From positions 62,001 through 126,000 of the forward strand of contig NZ_BOMY01000018.1 in NCBI RefSeq assembly GCF_016862435.1: a DNA stretch of 64,000 bases, given 5' to 3'. The number at the start of each line of letters is the position of its first letter. The first letter of the stretch is position 1. The position numbers and the translations under genes were made by a program. The notes beneath the pieces are model-generated. The model searched no databases. It worked only from the letters and a program-made list of their open reading frames with translations, and was not told the origin of the DNA. Origin of the DNA: Paractinoplanes tereljensis. Its GTDB lineage: Bacteria > Actinomycetota > Actinomycetes > Mycobacteriales > Micromonosporaceae. Positions 39,100-48,253 of the stretch are shown one piece after another.

Positions 39100-39366
39100 C
39101 ACCGGTGAAATGCCCGATCCGCCTTCGGTCAAGAGCCGGTCAGCTTCGTCTTGTGGCTCTTGATCCAGGTATTCCCGAAACGTACCGTTCATTGCCCGGT
39201 CAAGAGCGACGATCAGCTCATCTACTAGGTCTTGAGCCAGTTCCGGATCCTGTGCGGCCACGGCCCGGATCCGGGCGGCAAGCTCCATGCCGCGACGCTC
39301 GCCCGCTTCGCTGTCGTCAATCGCGATGTCGATGTCGGTGTCCTCGAGATGTCCGAAGGTCGTCAT
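39088..39366 (-). CDS. Small acidic protein of unknown function
   Basis: A 92-residue, strongly acidic, largely helical protein (MTTFGHLEDTDIDIAIDD...) with no membrane segment or Cys. No family recognised. It stands between menG and menJ on the same strand, each separated by a dyad, so it may have its own transcript. The ATG has no Shine-Dalgarno sequence, which fits a leaderless mRNA. Coding is supported by codon bias and by an open frame bounded by good start and stop positions. Confidence 0.6.
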   Translation of the reverse strand: MTTFGHLEDTDIDIAIDDSEAGERRGMELAARIRAVAAQDPELAQDLVDELIVALDRAMNGTFREYLDQEPQDEADRLLTEGGSGISPVRNS

Positions 39367-39397
39367 AGCCGCAGCAAAACAGCTTTTACCGACCCTT

Positions 39398-39415
39398 AAC
39401 GGTCAAATGACCGTT
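39398..39415. promoter_or_regulatory. Perfect 18-bp palindrome between menG and the small gene
   Basis: AACGGTCA-AA-TGACCGTT, with 8-bp perfect arms, sits directly after the menG stop (39418-39416) and 32 bases before the start of the small gene. It could be an operator for the small gene or a hairpin ending menG. On the plus strand it is followed by TTTT, on the minus strand by TTAAG. Confidence 0.45.
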
Positions 39416-40111
39416 TTATACCCGAGTAGCACGATGGAGCACGACAATACCCCCCGTGAGGTTGCGCCAGCCGACCCGGCCCCACGGGCCGGAAGCGCCG
39501 ATCTTGGCGGCCAGGGCGGCCTGGTCCGGCCAGGCACGGATCGATTCGGCGAGATAGACGTACGCCTCCGGGTTGCTGGAGACGCCGCGGGCCACCGTCG
39601 GCAGCGACCGCATCAGGTACTGCAGGTAGACGGTACGGAACGCGGGGTTCAGCGGGTGGCTGAACTCGCAGACCACCAGTCGCCCGCCCGGCCGGGTGAC
39701 CCGGCCGAGCTCGCGCAACGCCCCCTCGGTGTCAACCACGTTGCGCAGCGCGAAGGAGATCGTCACCGCGTCGAAGGTGGCGTCCGCGAACGGCAGTCGC
39801 AGCGCGTCCCCGGCCAGCAGCGGAATCTCGCGACCCGCGTGCCGCCCGGCCCGCAGCATGCCGATCGAGATGTCGGCACCGACCGCGAACGCCCCCGAGC
39901 GGGACAGTTCCTCGGTCGAGATGCCGGTGCCGGCGCCCACGTCCAGCACCCGCTCGCCGGGGCGCAGCCCGAGCGCGGCCCGGGTCGCCCGCCGCCAGCC
40001 CCGGTCCTGACCGAAGGAGAGCACGGTGTTGGTGAGGTCGTACCGCTGGGCCACGCCGTCGAACATCTCGGCGACCTCGTGCGGCTGCTTGTCCAGATCT
40101 GCGCGCGTCAC
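39416..40111 (-). CDS. menG: Demethylmenaquinone methyltransferase
   Basis: A 231-residue SAM-dependent C-methyltransferase (UbiE/MenG family) that completes the menaquinone ring after prenylation. The SAM motif [10 protein letters not shown] is at residues 55-64, the UbiE signature [18 protein letters not shown] at 17-34, and [18 protein letters not shown] and VVCEFSHP follow. The start is the GTG at 40111, giving the standard length; longer readings add no family sequence. A strong hairpin 31 bases upstream separates it from mqnC, so the promoter must be very close or within that hairpin region. Confidence 0.93.
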   Translation of the reverse strand: MTRADLDKQPHEVAEMFDGVAQRYDLTNTVLSFGQDRGWRRATRAALGLRPGERVLDVGAGTGISTEELSRSGAFAVGADISIGMLRAGRHAGREIPLLAGDALRLPFADATFDAVTISFALRNVVDTEGALRELGRVTRPGGRLVVCEFSHPLNPAFRTVYLQYLMRSLPTVARGVSSNPEAYVYLAESIRAWPDQAALAAKIGASGPWGRVGWRNLTGGIVVLHRATRV

Positions 40112-40142
40112 GGACGTAACTCTGCCACCCGGGGAAAACAGA

Positions 40143-40172
40143 ACGGGCGAGATGGTCACCCATCTCGCCCGT
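40143..40172 (-). terminator. 12-bp hairpin between mqnC and menG
   Basis: ACGGGCGAGATG pairs perfectly with CATCTCGCCCGT around GTCACC (plus-strand reading). On the minus strand it is followed by TCTGTTTT, so it probably ends transcripts from mqnC; it lies 226 bases past the mqnC stop. Confidence 0.65.
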
Positions 40173-40380
40173 GCCTTATGCGTTATATAAACGACCGCCA
40201 TCGGTCGGGTCCGCGACCGTCAAGCTTGCGCCTGACGTTCCAAGGAAGTTCTCAGACTTACGCGAGGAACGTAACCAGCGAGAACTGCGCGGGGTAGGGG
40301 TTTACGGCCCTCGTTACGAAGCAGCAATGACCCCCACGCCACTTACCCGACCCCCACCTGACCGAACGGACCATATCGAC

Positions 40381-40394
40381 CCCCCGAAAGGGGG
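40381..40394 (-). terminator. Short GC hairpin just after mqnC
   Basis: CCCCC and GGGGG around a 4-base loop, 3 bases after the mqnC stop on the minus strand, with no T-run. It may protect the 3' end or cause weak termination. Confidence 0.35.
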
Positions 40395-40397
40395 CGG

Positions 40398-41627
40398 TTA
40401 CTTCGCGTCAACCAACGGAAGTTGCTTCTTGCCGGGCATCGCGATCGACGAGAAGTGACTCACGACACGATCATCGGTCGGGTCGTCGGCCTCGGTGCGG
40501 TGCACGGCAAGGTGGTTGTAGAGGGTGTCGCGCCACGCCGGGATGCGGTCGGCGGTGCGGATCATCCAGATCAGCTCGTGCAGGTTGGACCGGTGCCGGG
40601 CGCCGGCCGAGGAGATCACGTTTTCTTCCAGCATGATCGAGCCCAGGTCGTCGACGCCCAGGTGCAGTGCCAACTGACCGACGTCCTTACCGGTGGTCAG
40701 CCAGGACGCCTGCAGGTGCGCGATGTTGTCGAAGAACAGCCGGGAGACCGCGATGAACCGCAGGTATTCCATCGTGGTGGCCTGGGTGCGGCCCTTCAGG
40801 TGGTTGTTCTCCGGCTGGTAGGTCCACGGGATGAAGGCCCGGAAGCCACCGACCTCGAGCGCGGCCTCGACCGCCGTGTCCTGGTAACCGTTGGCCACCG
40901 CGAGGTCCTGGCAGTCGCGGATCATCCGGATGTGCTCGATGCGCTCGGCGTGCGTCTCGCCGGTTCCCATCATCATGGTCGCGGTCGAGGACAGGCCGTT
41001 GCGGTGCGCGATGGTCATGACCTCGATCCAGCGCTCGCCGCTCTCCTTGAGCGGGGCGATCGCCTTGCGCGGCCGCTGCGGCAGCATCTCGGCACCGGCC
41101 CCGGCGATCGAGTCGAGCCCGGCCGCCTTGATCCGCAGGATCGCTTCCTCGATCGAGACGCCGTCGACCTTGGCCATGTGCAGGATCTCGCTGGGCCCGA
41201 TCGAGTGGATCTTGAGCTGCGGATACGCCTGCTTGACCCCGGAGAACAGCGACTCGTAATACTCCACCCCGTACTCGGGGTGGTGGCCGCCCTGCAGCAT
41301 CACCTGGGTGGCACCGAGGTCGATCGCCTCGCCGCACCGGCGGAGGATCTCCTCCATCGGGTGCGACCAGCCGTCCTTGTGCTTGGGGGCCCGGAAGAAG
41401 GCGCAGAACTTGCAGGCCGTGACGCACACGTTCGTGTAGTTGATGTTGCGGTCGATCAGGTACGTGACGATGTTGTCCGGGTAGCGGCGCCGCCGGATCG
41501 TGTCGGCCGCCTCGCCAAGCGCGTGGAACGGCGCCTCGGTGTAGAGCAGCAGCGCTTCCTCGGGCGTGATCCGCCCGCCGTCGGCCGCGCGCTGCAGGAT
41601 GTCGTCGATCTCCCGGTTCGCCGTCAC
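40398..41627 (-). CDS. mqnC: Cyclic dehypoxanthinyl futalosine synthase
   Basis: A 409-residue radical SAM enzyme that cyclises dehypoxanthine futalosine in the futalosine route to menaquinone. The 4Fe-4S motif C-VTA-C-KF-C (Cys68, Cys72, Cys75) is intact, followed by the family sequences VMLQGGHHPEYG and WLTTGKDVGQLALHLGVDD. The GTG at 41627 gives the family length. Together with mqnA at 50.1 kb it shows that this organism makes menaquinone by the futalosine rather than the classical MenFDHCEB route. It is divergent from the SNF2 helicase gene, 67 bases away. Confidence 0.95.
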   Translation of the reverse strand: MTANREIDDILQRAADGGRITPEEALLLYTEAPFHALGEAADTIRRRRYPDNIVTYLIDRNINYTNVCVTACKFCAFFRAPKHKDGWSHPMEEILRRCGEAIDLGATQVMLQGGHHPEYGVEYYESLFSGVKQAYPQLKIHSIGPSEILHMAKVDGVSIEEAILRIKAAGLDSIAGAGAEMLPQRPRKAIAPLKESGERWIEVMTIAHRNGLSSTATMMMGTGETHAERIEHIRMIRDCQDLAVANGYQDTAVEAALEVGGFRAFIPWTYQPENNHLKGRTQATTMEYLRFIAVSRLFFDNIAHLQASWLTTGKDVGQLALHLGVDDLGSIMLEENVISSAGARHRSNLHELIWMIRTADRIPAWRDTLYNHLAVHRTEADDPTDDRVVSHFSSIAMPGKKQLPLVDAK

Positions 41628-41694
41628 GTCACGAAGACTACGTCCCCGATCAGGTGCACGGCAGCGGCGAGGGTCACTGACGTCGTTACTCTCT

Positions 41695-44601
41695 ATGGCG
41701 GTCGTCAGGGGGTGGGTCTTGCTCGTAGTACAAGCCGGGTGGGTGCCCGGCACGGGGCTCGCGCTCTGGGCCGAGGACTTCTCACCTCTCGATCAGGTGT
41801 TGCCGGGCGAGCCCGCGACGATCGCCCTGAAGCTGCCGGGCACGACCCGCGGTCCGGTGCCGTCGGCCGAGCTGGCGACGGCCACCAGGATCAAACTCCG
41901 GTCGTACGACGTACCGGTTCTGCTGGTCAAGGACGGGGACGCGCTGGCCACGCTCGCCGGGGCGGACGACGCCGGCGACGAGTGGCTGGCCGGCCCCTCA
42001 CTGCGCTACCTGGGCGTACTCGCCGGATTTGCCGTTGATCTGGCCCGGCGCGGCCGGATGTTGCCGCAGCTGGTCGCCGAGGGCGGGATGCCGGTCGCCC
42101 GGTGGCGGCCGGTGATCACCGGCGGCGACGCCGCCGCCTACCGCGACTTCGCGGCCGGCATGCCACCGGCGGTCCGGGCCAGCGGCGCGGGCCTGGCCCG
42201 CACCCTGCGCGACGCGCTGAACGTCCTGGTCGACGCGGCCGCCCGCCTCCTGATGCCGGAGCGGCTGCTGAAAGGTGCCCGGCCCGGGCCGAAGGCCGAG
42301 CTCTCCGACCGGTGGCTCTCCGCGCTCACCGCCGACGACCCGGCCCTGCCGGGCGCGAAGCCCGCCGAGGTGCGCGAGCTGGGCGCTGCCCTCGGCGACT
42401 GGATGCGCGCCGCCAACGACGCGAACGGGCCGGTCAAGGTCAGTTTCCGGCTGAGCGAGCCGCTGCCCGGCGAGGACGAGTGGGGTCTCGAGTTCGCCCT
42501 GCAGTCGGCCGAGGATTCGGCCCTCTATCTGCCGGCCACCGAGGTCTGGGAGGGCGCCCGCTTCCCGGGCATGCCGGCCCGTCCGGACGAGACGCTGCTG
42601 GCCGGGCTGGGCCGGGCGGTGCGGCTGTTCCCACTGCTGCACGTGGCGCTGGGCGAGCAGCAACCGGACGCGATGACGCTGAGCACCGGCGAGGCGCACG
42701 ACTTCCTCCGGCAGGCGGCGCCGCTGCTGCAGGCGGCCGGCTTCGGGGTGATGCTGCCGAAGTGGGCCGGCCGCAAGGGCGTCGGCCTGAAGCTGACCAC
42801 GCGCTCCAAGACGACCTCGGCCAAGGCGCTGGCGGCTTCCGGGTTCGGGCTGGAGCAGCTCGTCGAGTTCCAGATCGAACTGGTCATCGGGGACACCACG
42901 GTCACCGCCGAGGAGCTGGCCGAGCTGTCCCGGCTCAAGGTGCCGCTGGTCCGGGTGCGCGGCCAGTGGGTCGAGCTGGACGACCGGCAGCTCAAGGCCG
43001 CGCTCAAGGCGGTCGGCCGGCGCCGGGACGGCGAGATGACCGCCGGCCAGGTGCTGCAGCAGGTGATCGACGGCGGCGAGGAGGACCTGCCGCTGGTCGA
43101 GGTGGACGCGGACGGGATGCTCGGCGACCTGATCTCCGGGCAGGCGGCCGACCGGCTCACCCCGATCGGCACGCCGGTCGGCTTCCAGGGGACGCTGCGG
43201 CCGTACCAGGAGCGCGGCCTGTCCTGGCTGCACTTCCTGGGCCGGCTCGGGCTGGGCGGCATCCTGGCCGACGACATGGGCCTGGGCAAGACCGCGCAGA
43301 CGCTGTCGCTGCTGGTGCAGGAGCGGATCGAGCACACCCCGAAACCCACGCTGCTCATCTGCCCGATGTCGCTGGTCAGCAACTGGGAAAAGGAAGCCGC
43401 CCGATTCGCTCCGCAAATCCGGACTTATATCCATCATGGAGCTTTGCGGAAGAAAGACGGCATGGCGGACGCCGATCTGGTGATCACCACATACGGGACG
43501 GCGGTCCGCGATCTGGCCACGCTTAAAGACCAGGAATGGGAACGCGTCGTCTGTGACGAGGCGCAAGCCATCAAAAACAGCGGAACCCGTCAGGCCCAAG
43601 CCGTACGCGCCATTCCCGCCCGTACCCGTATTGCTCTGACCGGCACGCCGGTGGAAAACCACCTGGCCGAGCTTTGGTCCATCATGGATTTCTGCAATCC
43701 GGGTTTTCTCGGTCCGGCCAAGCATTTCCGCCGCCGCTTCCAGGAGCCGATCGAGGTACGCCAGGACGAGCTGGCCGCCGAGGCGCTCAAGCGGGCCACC
43801 GGACCGTTCGTGCTGCGCCGCCTCAAAACCGACAAGTCGATCATCTCGGACCTGCCGGAGAAGAACGAGATGAAGGTCTGGTGCACGCTCACCGCCGAGC
43901 AGGCCACCCTCTACCAGGCGGTGGTCGAGGACATGATGGCCACCATCGAGAGCACCGAGGGCATCGAGCGCCGCGGCAACGTGCTGGCCGCGATGACCAA
44001 GCTCAAGCAGGTCTGCAACCACCCGGTGCACCTGCTCAAGGACGGTTCCCGGCTGCCGTCGCGGTCGGGCAAGCTGGCCCGGCTCGAGGAGCTGGCCGCC
44101 GAGATCGTCGAGGACGGCGACAAGGCGCTGGTCTTCACGCAGTACGCCGAGTGGGGCACGATCCTGCAGCCCTACCTGGCCGCCCACCTGGACCGCCCGG
44201 TGCTCTGGCTGCACGGCGGGCTCTCCAAGGTGAAGCGGGACGCCCTGGTCGAGGAGTTCCAGACCTCGGACGAGCCGATGCTCTTCCTGCTCTCGCTCAA
44301 GGCGGCCGGCACCGGCCTCAACCTGACCGCGGCCAACCACGTCATCCACTTCGATCGATGGTGGAACCCGGCGGTCGAGGATCAGGCCACCGACCGGGCA
44401 TTCCGGATCGGACAGTCGCGCGACGTGCAGGTCCGCAAGTTCATCTGCACCGGCACGCTGGAGGAGAAGATCGACGCGATGATCGAGCGGAAGAAGGCGC
44501 TCGCCTCCTCGGTGGTCGGCACCGGCGAGGGCTGGATCACCGATCTCGGCACCGACCAGCTGCGCGAACTCTTCGAACTCGATCTGGCGGGGGTGCGCTG
44601 A
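41695..44601 (+). CDS. SNF2 family DEAD-like helicase
   Basis: A 968-residue ATPase. The N-terminal 480 residues hold the bacterial SNF2-associated domain (PF12419-like), followed by the two helicase lobes: motif I DDMGLGKTAQT with Lys532, motif II DEAQ at 621-624, motif III LTGTPVENHLAELW, and motif VI FRIGQSRDVQVRKF near 905. Such proteins remodel DNA-protein complexes; bacterial ones occur with SWIM proteins and in some defence loci, but no defence genes are next to it here. The stop overlaps the SWIM gene start (TGATG). A patch at 43381-43735 uses many A/T-ending codons unlike the rest. Confidence 0.93.
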   Translation: MAVVRGWVLLVVQAGWVPGTGLALWAEDFSPLDQVLPGEPATIALKLPGTTRGPVPSAELATATRIKLRSYDVPVLLVKDGDALATLAGADDAGDEWLAGPSLRYLGVLAGFAVDLARRGRMLPQLVAEGGMPVARWRPVITGGDAAAYRDFAAGMPPAVRASGAGLARTLRDALNVLVDAAARLLMPERLLKGARPGPKAELSDRWLSALTADDPALPGAKPAEVRELGAALGDWMRAANDANGPVKVSFRLSEPLPGEDEWGLEFALQSAEDSALYLPATEVWEGARFPGMPARPDETLLAGLGRAVRLFPLLHVALGEQQPDAMTLSTGEAHDFLRQAAPLLQAAGFGVMLPKWAGRKGVGLKLTTRSKTTSAKALAASGFGLEQLVEFQIELVIGDTTVTAEELAELSRLKVPLVRVRGQWVELDDRQLKAALKAVGRRRDGEMTAGQVLQQVIDGGEEDLPLVEVDADGMLGDLISGQAADRLTPIGTPVGFQGTLRPYQERGLSWLHFLGRLGLGGILADDMGLGKTAQTLSLLVQERIEHTPKPTLLICPMSLVSNWEKEAARFAPQIRTYIHHGALRKKDGMADADLVITTYGTAVRDLATLKDQEWERVVCDEAQAIKNSGTRQAQAVRAIPARTRIALTGTPVENHLAELWSIMDFCNPGFLGPAKHFRRRFQEPIEVRQDELAAEALKRATGPFVLRRLKTDKSIISDLPEKNEMKVWCTLTAEQATLYQAVVEDMMATIESTEGIERRGNVLAAMTKLKQVCNHPVHLLKDGSRLPSRSGKLARLEELAAEIVEDGDKALVFTQYAEWGTILQPYLAAHLDRPVLWLHGGLSKVKRDALVEEFQTSDEPMLFLLSLKAAGTGLNLTAANHVIHFDRWWNPAVEDQATDRAFRIGQSRDVQVRKFICTGTLEEKIDAMIERKKALASSVVGTGEGWITDLGTDQLRELFELDLAGVR

Positions 44602-45449
44602 TGCCGTTCGATCGGGACGGAAAGTTCTACGAGAGCGGCCGGGCGCTCGAGGTCGACGGCGGCCTCGCGGTGCGGGCCAAACGCGGCAAGATCGGCGAGA
44701 AATGGTGGTCGCGGCACTTCGTCGACGTGCTGGAACGCGTCTGCGACGGCGGGCGGCTGGCCCGCGGGCGGGCCTACGCCCGCAAGGGCCAGGTCATGGA
44801 CTTTCAACTCGCGGCGGGCAAGGTGACGGCCCGGGTGCAGGGTTCAAGACCGAAGCCGTACGCCGTGACGGTCACGATTTCCGCCTTCGACGAGGCCCAG
44901 TGGACCTCGTTGACCGAGGCGCTCGGCAGTCGGGCTCTCTATCGGGCCGCCCTGCTGGCCGGCGAGATGCCCCGGGAGATCATCGACCTCTTCGCCGAGC
45001 ACGACCTGCCGCTCTTCCCCGACAACCTGGATATCCAGTGCAACTGCCCGGACTGGGGAGTGCCCTGCAAGCACGGCTCGGCGGTGCTCTACGTGCTGGC
45101 CGAGGCGTTCGACGACGACCCGTTCCTGGTGCTGGCCTGGCGCGGGCGCGACCGGGAGGCCCTGCTGGGTGCGCTGCGCGGCACTCCCGAGCCGGTCGAG
45201 GCGGTGGACCCGCTCGCGGTCGAGGAGGTTCCGCTCGACGAGGTCGTCCTCGCCGACTACTACTCCCCCGGCCTGTCGCTGGGCCGGCTGCGCGAACGGC
45301 CGGCCCGGGTGACCGCCCCGCCCGAACTGCTGCTGCGCGCGCTCGACGCGCCGCCGGTGCGGGTGCGGCACATTCCGCTTGTCGACGTGCTCAAGTCGGC
45401 CTACCGCGAGCTGGCGGAGCCGTCGTCCGCGACGGACGACGGCTCCTGA
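44601..45449 (+). CDS. SWIM zinc-finger protein
   Basis: A 282-residue protein with a SWIM motif CNCPDWGVPCKH (Cys147, Cys149, Cys156, His158), a zinc site thought to bind DNA or protein. Flanking segments GEKWWSRHFVDVLERV and ALYRAALLAGEMPREI match the family found next to SNF2 helicases in many actinobacteria. Its ATG overlaps the helicase stop by one base, so the two proteins are made together and probably form one complex. The 3' end is only 7 bases from the convergent glucanase gene. Confidence 0.92.
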   Translation: MPFDRDGKFYESGRALEVDGGLAVRAKRGKIGEKWWSRHFVDVLERVCDGGRLARGRAYARKGQVMDFQLAAGKVTARVQGSRPKPYAVTVTISAFDEAQWTSLTEALGSRALYRAALLAGEMPREIIDLFAEHDLPLFPDNLDIQCNCPDWGVPCKHGSAVLYVLAEAFDDDPFLVLAWRGRDREALLGALRGTPEPVEAVDPLAVEEVPLDEVVLADYYSPGLSLGRLRERPARVTAPPELLLRALDAPPVRVRHIPLVDVLKSAYRELAEPSSATDDGS

Positions 45450-45456
45450 CTCAACT

Positions 45457-47049
45457 TCAGCCCTTGCGCCACTTCTGGTTCGAGGTGCCGGCGCAGTCCC
45501 ACAGTTGAAGCTTCGCGCCGTCGTTGGCGTTCAGGTCGACGATGTCGACGCACCTGTTGGCCTGCGGGTTGACCAGGTCACCCGCGGCGCTCAGCACGAA
45601 CTGCTGGGCACCGGTGCCGTTGCAGGTCCACAGCTGGATCGCGGCGCCGTTCGCGGTCGACCCGGACGCCACGTCCAGGCACTTGCCGCTCGGGCTGACC
45701 AGCGCGCCGCCGGTGGCCGTCCACTTCTGCGCGTTGGTGCCGTTGCAGGTCCACATCTGCAGCCGTGCGCCGTCCACGAAGTTCGAGTTCGGCACGTCGA
45801 CGCACTTGTTGTTGAGGCTGCTGATCAGCGCGGTCCCGGTGGCCGGCGGCGGCGTGGTGCCCCCACCGGTGAACGGCGACAGCACGATCCCGGCCGAGCG
45901 CGGGTCGCCGTCGTTGACCAGCGACTCGAAGGCACCGACGTCATCGAAGGCGAACGCGTACGCCTTCCCGTCCGACATGTTGGCGTGGATCACCTTGGCG
46001 TACACGTTGGTCGGGTTGTTCTGGTAGAACTGCGCCGCGTTGGTGCTCGGCTGGGTGTCGACCGTGCCCAGCGTGCCGCGGTTGAGCGCGGCGCACAGGG
46101 TGCGCGAGATCGGGCCGACCACCAGGTCGTTCGGCGCCGGCAGGTCGCCGTCGCAGCCCCACACGCTGGCCGACGAGGGCCGGTTGAACGACGCCACCTG
46201 GGCACCCGAGGAGTTGGTGAAGTTCATGACGTTGCCCGACGTACGCCCGAAGTATTTGGTGTTGGGCTGGTCGCCGAAGGGCACCACGGTCAAGGTCTTG
46301 GTGGCGTACGCGTTCCAGGCGCTCGCGATGTACGAGTCGAGGTAGTTGGCGCCCAGCAGGCCCGAGCCGGCCGCCTTGCCCGGCGAGAGCACCCGCAGCA
46401 CGGTGCCGTCCGACCGGGTGTAGACGGTGTTCGCCCAGCCCGAGGTCCCCTTGATCGTGTTGATCACGTTGGTCCGGCCGTTCGCGACCACGTCGCCGGT
46501 GCGCTTGGTGACGCCCGCGCTGTTGGTCACGGTCACCGCGTGCGGCACCGCGAACATGTCGACCTGCGAGCTGTTCAGCCACAGGCCGGAGTCGTTGTAG
46601 GTGAACTCGCTCCAGTCGAACAGGATGTTGTAGTTGGCGTCGCCGGACGCCCACGGCGCCGGCTGCACCAGCCCGTCCGGGGTGAGGAAGAACTTGAGCT
46701 TCTCACCGAACGAGAAGTAGACCCGGCCGGAGAACCCGCGCGGGAAGTTGATCGTGGTGCTGCCGCCGTTGCCGGCGCCGGCGATCGAGACGTCCGGGGC
46801 CGGCGAGGGCGGGAGCTGCCCGCCGCTCCACGCGGTGAAGGTGCCGGCCTGGTTGACGTAACCGAGCCGGCCGGAGGAGAGCTGCACGCCGATCACGTAC
46901 AGGTAGGTCGCGTCGCCGCGGCCGGTGCTGTTGGTAACGGTGACGGGCAGGAGGTTGGGACCGACGGCTTGCGCCGCCGAGGGGGAGACGGCCGCGGCGA
47001 CCGGGATGGTCAGGGCCAGCGCGGCGAGAGCACGCAGGACGGTACGCAC
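45457..47049 (-). CDS. Secreted GH64 beta-1,3-glucanase with ricin-type lectin domain
   Basis: A 530-residue secreted enzyme. A Sec signal peptide ends near AAQA (residue 28). The GH64 catalytic domain spans about 30-400; Glu148 and Asp164, 16 residues apart in FDWSEFT...SQVDMFAVP, occupy the spacing of the catalytic pair known in the Streptomyces laminaripentaose-producing enzyme. A Pro/Gly-Thr linker leads to a ricin-B/CBM13 domain (407-530) with three repeats (QMWTC, QLWTC, QLWDC). It should cut beta-1,3-glucan of fungal or plant walls. A perfect palindrome 36 bases upstream suggests a LacI-family repressor. Confidence 0.93.
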   Translation of the reverse strand: MRTVLRALAALALTIPVAAAVSPSAAQAVGPNLLPVTVTNSTGRGDATYLYVIGVQLSSGRLGYVNQAGTFTAWSGGQLPPSPAPDVSIAGAGNGGSTTINFPRGFSGRVYFSFGEKLKFFLTPDGLVQPAPWASGDANYNILFDWSEFTYNDSGLWLNSSQVDMFAVPHAVTVTNSAGVTKRTGDVVANGRTNVINTIKGTSGWANTVYTRSDGTVLRVLSPGKAAGSGLLGANYLDSYIASAWNAYATKTLTVVPFGDQPNTKYFGRTSGNVMNFTNSSGAQVASFNRPSSASVWGCDGDLPAPNDLVVGPISRTLCAALNRGTLGTVDTQPSTNAAQFYQNNPTNVYAKVIHANMSDGKAYAFAFDDVGAFESLVNDGDPRSAGIVLSPFTGGGTTPPPATGTALISSLNNKCVDVPNSNFVDGARLQMWTCNGTNAQKWTATGGALVSPSGKCLDVASGSTANGAAIQLWTCNGTGAQQFVLSAAGDLVNPQANRCVDIVDLNANDGAKLQLWDCAGTSNQKWRKG

Positions 47050-47084
47050 GGGGAACCTCTTTCCGTACGGGGATAGCGGAAGGG

Positions 47085-47096
47085 GAGAGCGCTCTC
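47085..47096. promoter_or_regulatory. LacI-family-type operator upstream of the glucanase
   Basis: GAGAGCGCTCTC is a perfect 12-bp palindrome of the kind bound by actinobacterial LacI-family sugar regulators (CebR-like sites contain GGGAGCGCTCCC). On the minus strand TTGACA (47128-47123) lies upstream as a -35, placing the palindrome near the transcription start of the glucanase gene. Confidence 0.6.
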
Positions 47097-47193
47097 ACAG
47101 CGTGCGTATTGTTAACAAGGTGTGTCAATAGACGGTTACAGATGTAAGTGTGCGCGGGCAAACGACGCGTCAAACGGGCATTAAGCTCCGATC

Positions 47194-48150
47194 ATGAGTG
47201 ACATGAGCTACCGCCGGCTGGGCACCTCGGGTCTGGTCGTCTCGGTCGTCGGCATCGGCTGCAACAACTTCGGCCGCAAGCTCGACGCGGACGGGACGAA
47301 AGAAGTCGTGGACGCGGCCATCGACGCCGGCATCACCCTGTTCGACACGGCCGACATCTACGGCACCCCGCACGGCGCCTCCGAGGAATGCCTCGGTGCC
47401 GCGCTGAAGGGCCGGCGCGACGACGTCATCGTGGCCACCAAGTTCGGCATGGACATGGAAGGCCTCAACGGCAACGACTTCGGCGCCCGCGGCTCCCGCC
47501 GATACATCGTGCGCGCGGTCGAGGCCTCGCTGCGCCGCCTGGAAACCGACTACATCGACCTCTACCAGCTGCACGAACCCGACGAAGCCACCCCGATCGA
47601 CGAGACGCTGGCCGCGCTCGACGACGTGGTCCGCTCGGGCAAGGTGCGCTACTTGGGCAACTCCAACTTCGCCGGCTGGCAGATCGCCGACGCCGACTGG
47701 ACCGCCCGGGCCGCCGGTCACACCCCGTTCATCAGCGCGCAGAACCGTTACAGCCTGCTGCAGCGCTACGTCGAGGACGAGGTAGTGCCGGCCTGCGAGC
47801 AGTACGGCCTCGGCCTGCTGCCGTTCTTCCCGCTCGACTCCGGCCTGCTGTCCGGCAAGTACACCCGTGGCGAGCGGGCTCCGGTCGGCACCCGGCTGTC
47901 CCAGGACCGCTACCAGCGGGTGCTCGCCGACGCCGACTGGGACACCATCGAGCGGCTGACCGCGTTCGGCGAGGAGCGCGGGCACAGCCTGCTCGAGGTC
48001 GCCATCGCCGGTCTCGCGGCGCGACCGGCTGTGACCAGCGTCATCGCCGGCGCCACCAGCGCCACCCAGGTCGAGGCCAACGCCGCGGCCGGAAACTGGC
48101 AGCTCAGCGTGGATGACGTGGCCGCCCTGGACGCTGCACTCAACGGCTGA
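47194..48150 (+). CDS. Aldo/keto reductase
   Basis: A 318-residue NADPH-dependent oxidoreductase with the (beta/alpha)8 aldo/keto reductase fold. The catalytic tetrad is intact: Asp51 and Tyr56 in FDTADIYG, Lys83 in VIVATKFG, His127 in LYQLHEPD. The NADP-binding C-terminal segment VTSVIAGATSATQVEANA is present. The substrate is unknown; the group resembles YajO/Gpr-type reductases. The ATG at 47194 is used (47203 also possible). It is divergent from the glucanase. Confidence 0.93.
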   Translation: MSDMSYRRLGTSGLVVSVVGIGCNNFGRKLDADGTKEVVDAAIDAGITLFDTADIYGTPHGASEECLGAALKGRRDDVIVATKFGMDMEGLNGNDFGARGSRRYIVRAVEASLRRLETDYIDLYQLHEPDEATPIDETLAALDDVVRSGKVRYLGNSNFAGWQIADADWTARAAGHTPFISAQNRYSLLQRYVEDEVVPACEQYGLGLLPFFPLDSGLLSGKYTRGERAPVGTRLSQDRYQRVLADADWDTIERLTAFGEERGHSLLEVAIAGLAARPAVTSVIAGATSATQVEANAAAGNWQLSVDDVAALDAALNG

Positions 48151-48253
48151 TCGGGCAACACCCGTCCGGGCTCGTCCCAACGGGCGGTGCGATTTCGTAG
48201 CGTTTGGCTGATAGCTTCGCCAGCGCACAGACCGCCGTCCGTTGGGAAGATCC

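Noticed and set aside
41695..45449. SNF2-SWIM pair as a phage defence system
   Set aside because: Although some defence loci contain SNF2 helicases, no nuclease, methylase or known defence partner is adjacent; this pair is a common standalone operon.
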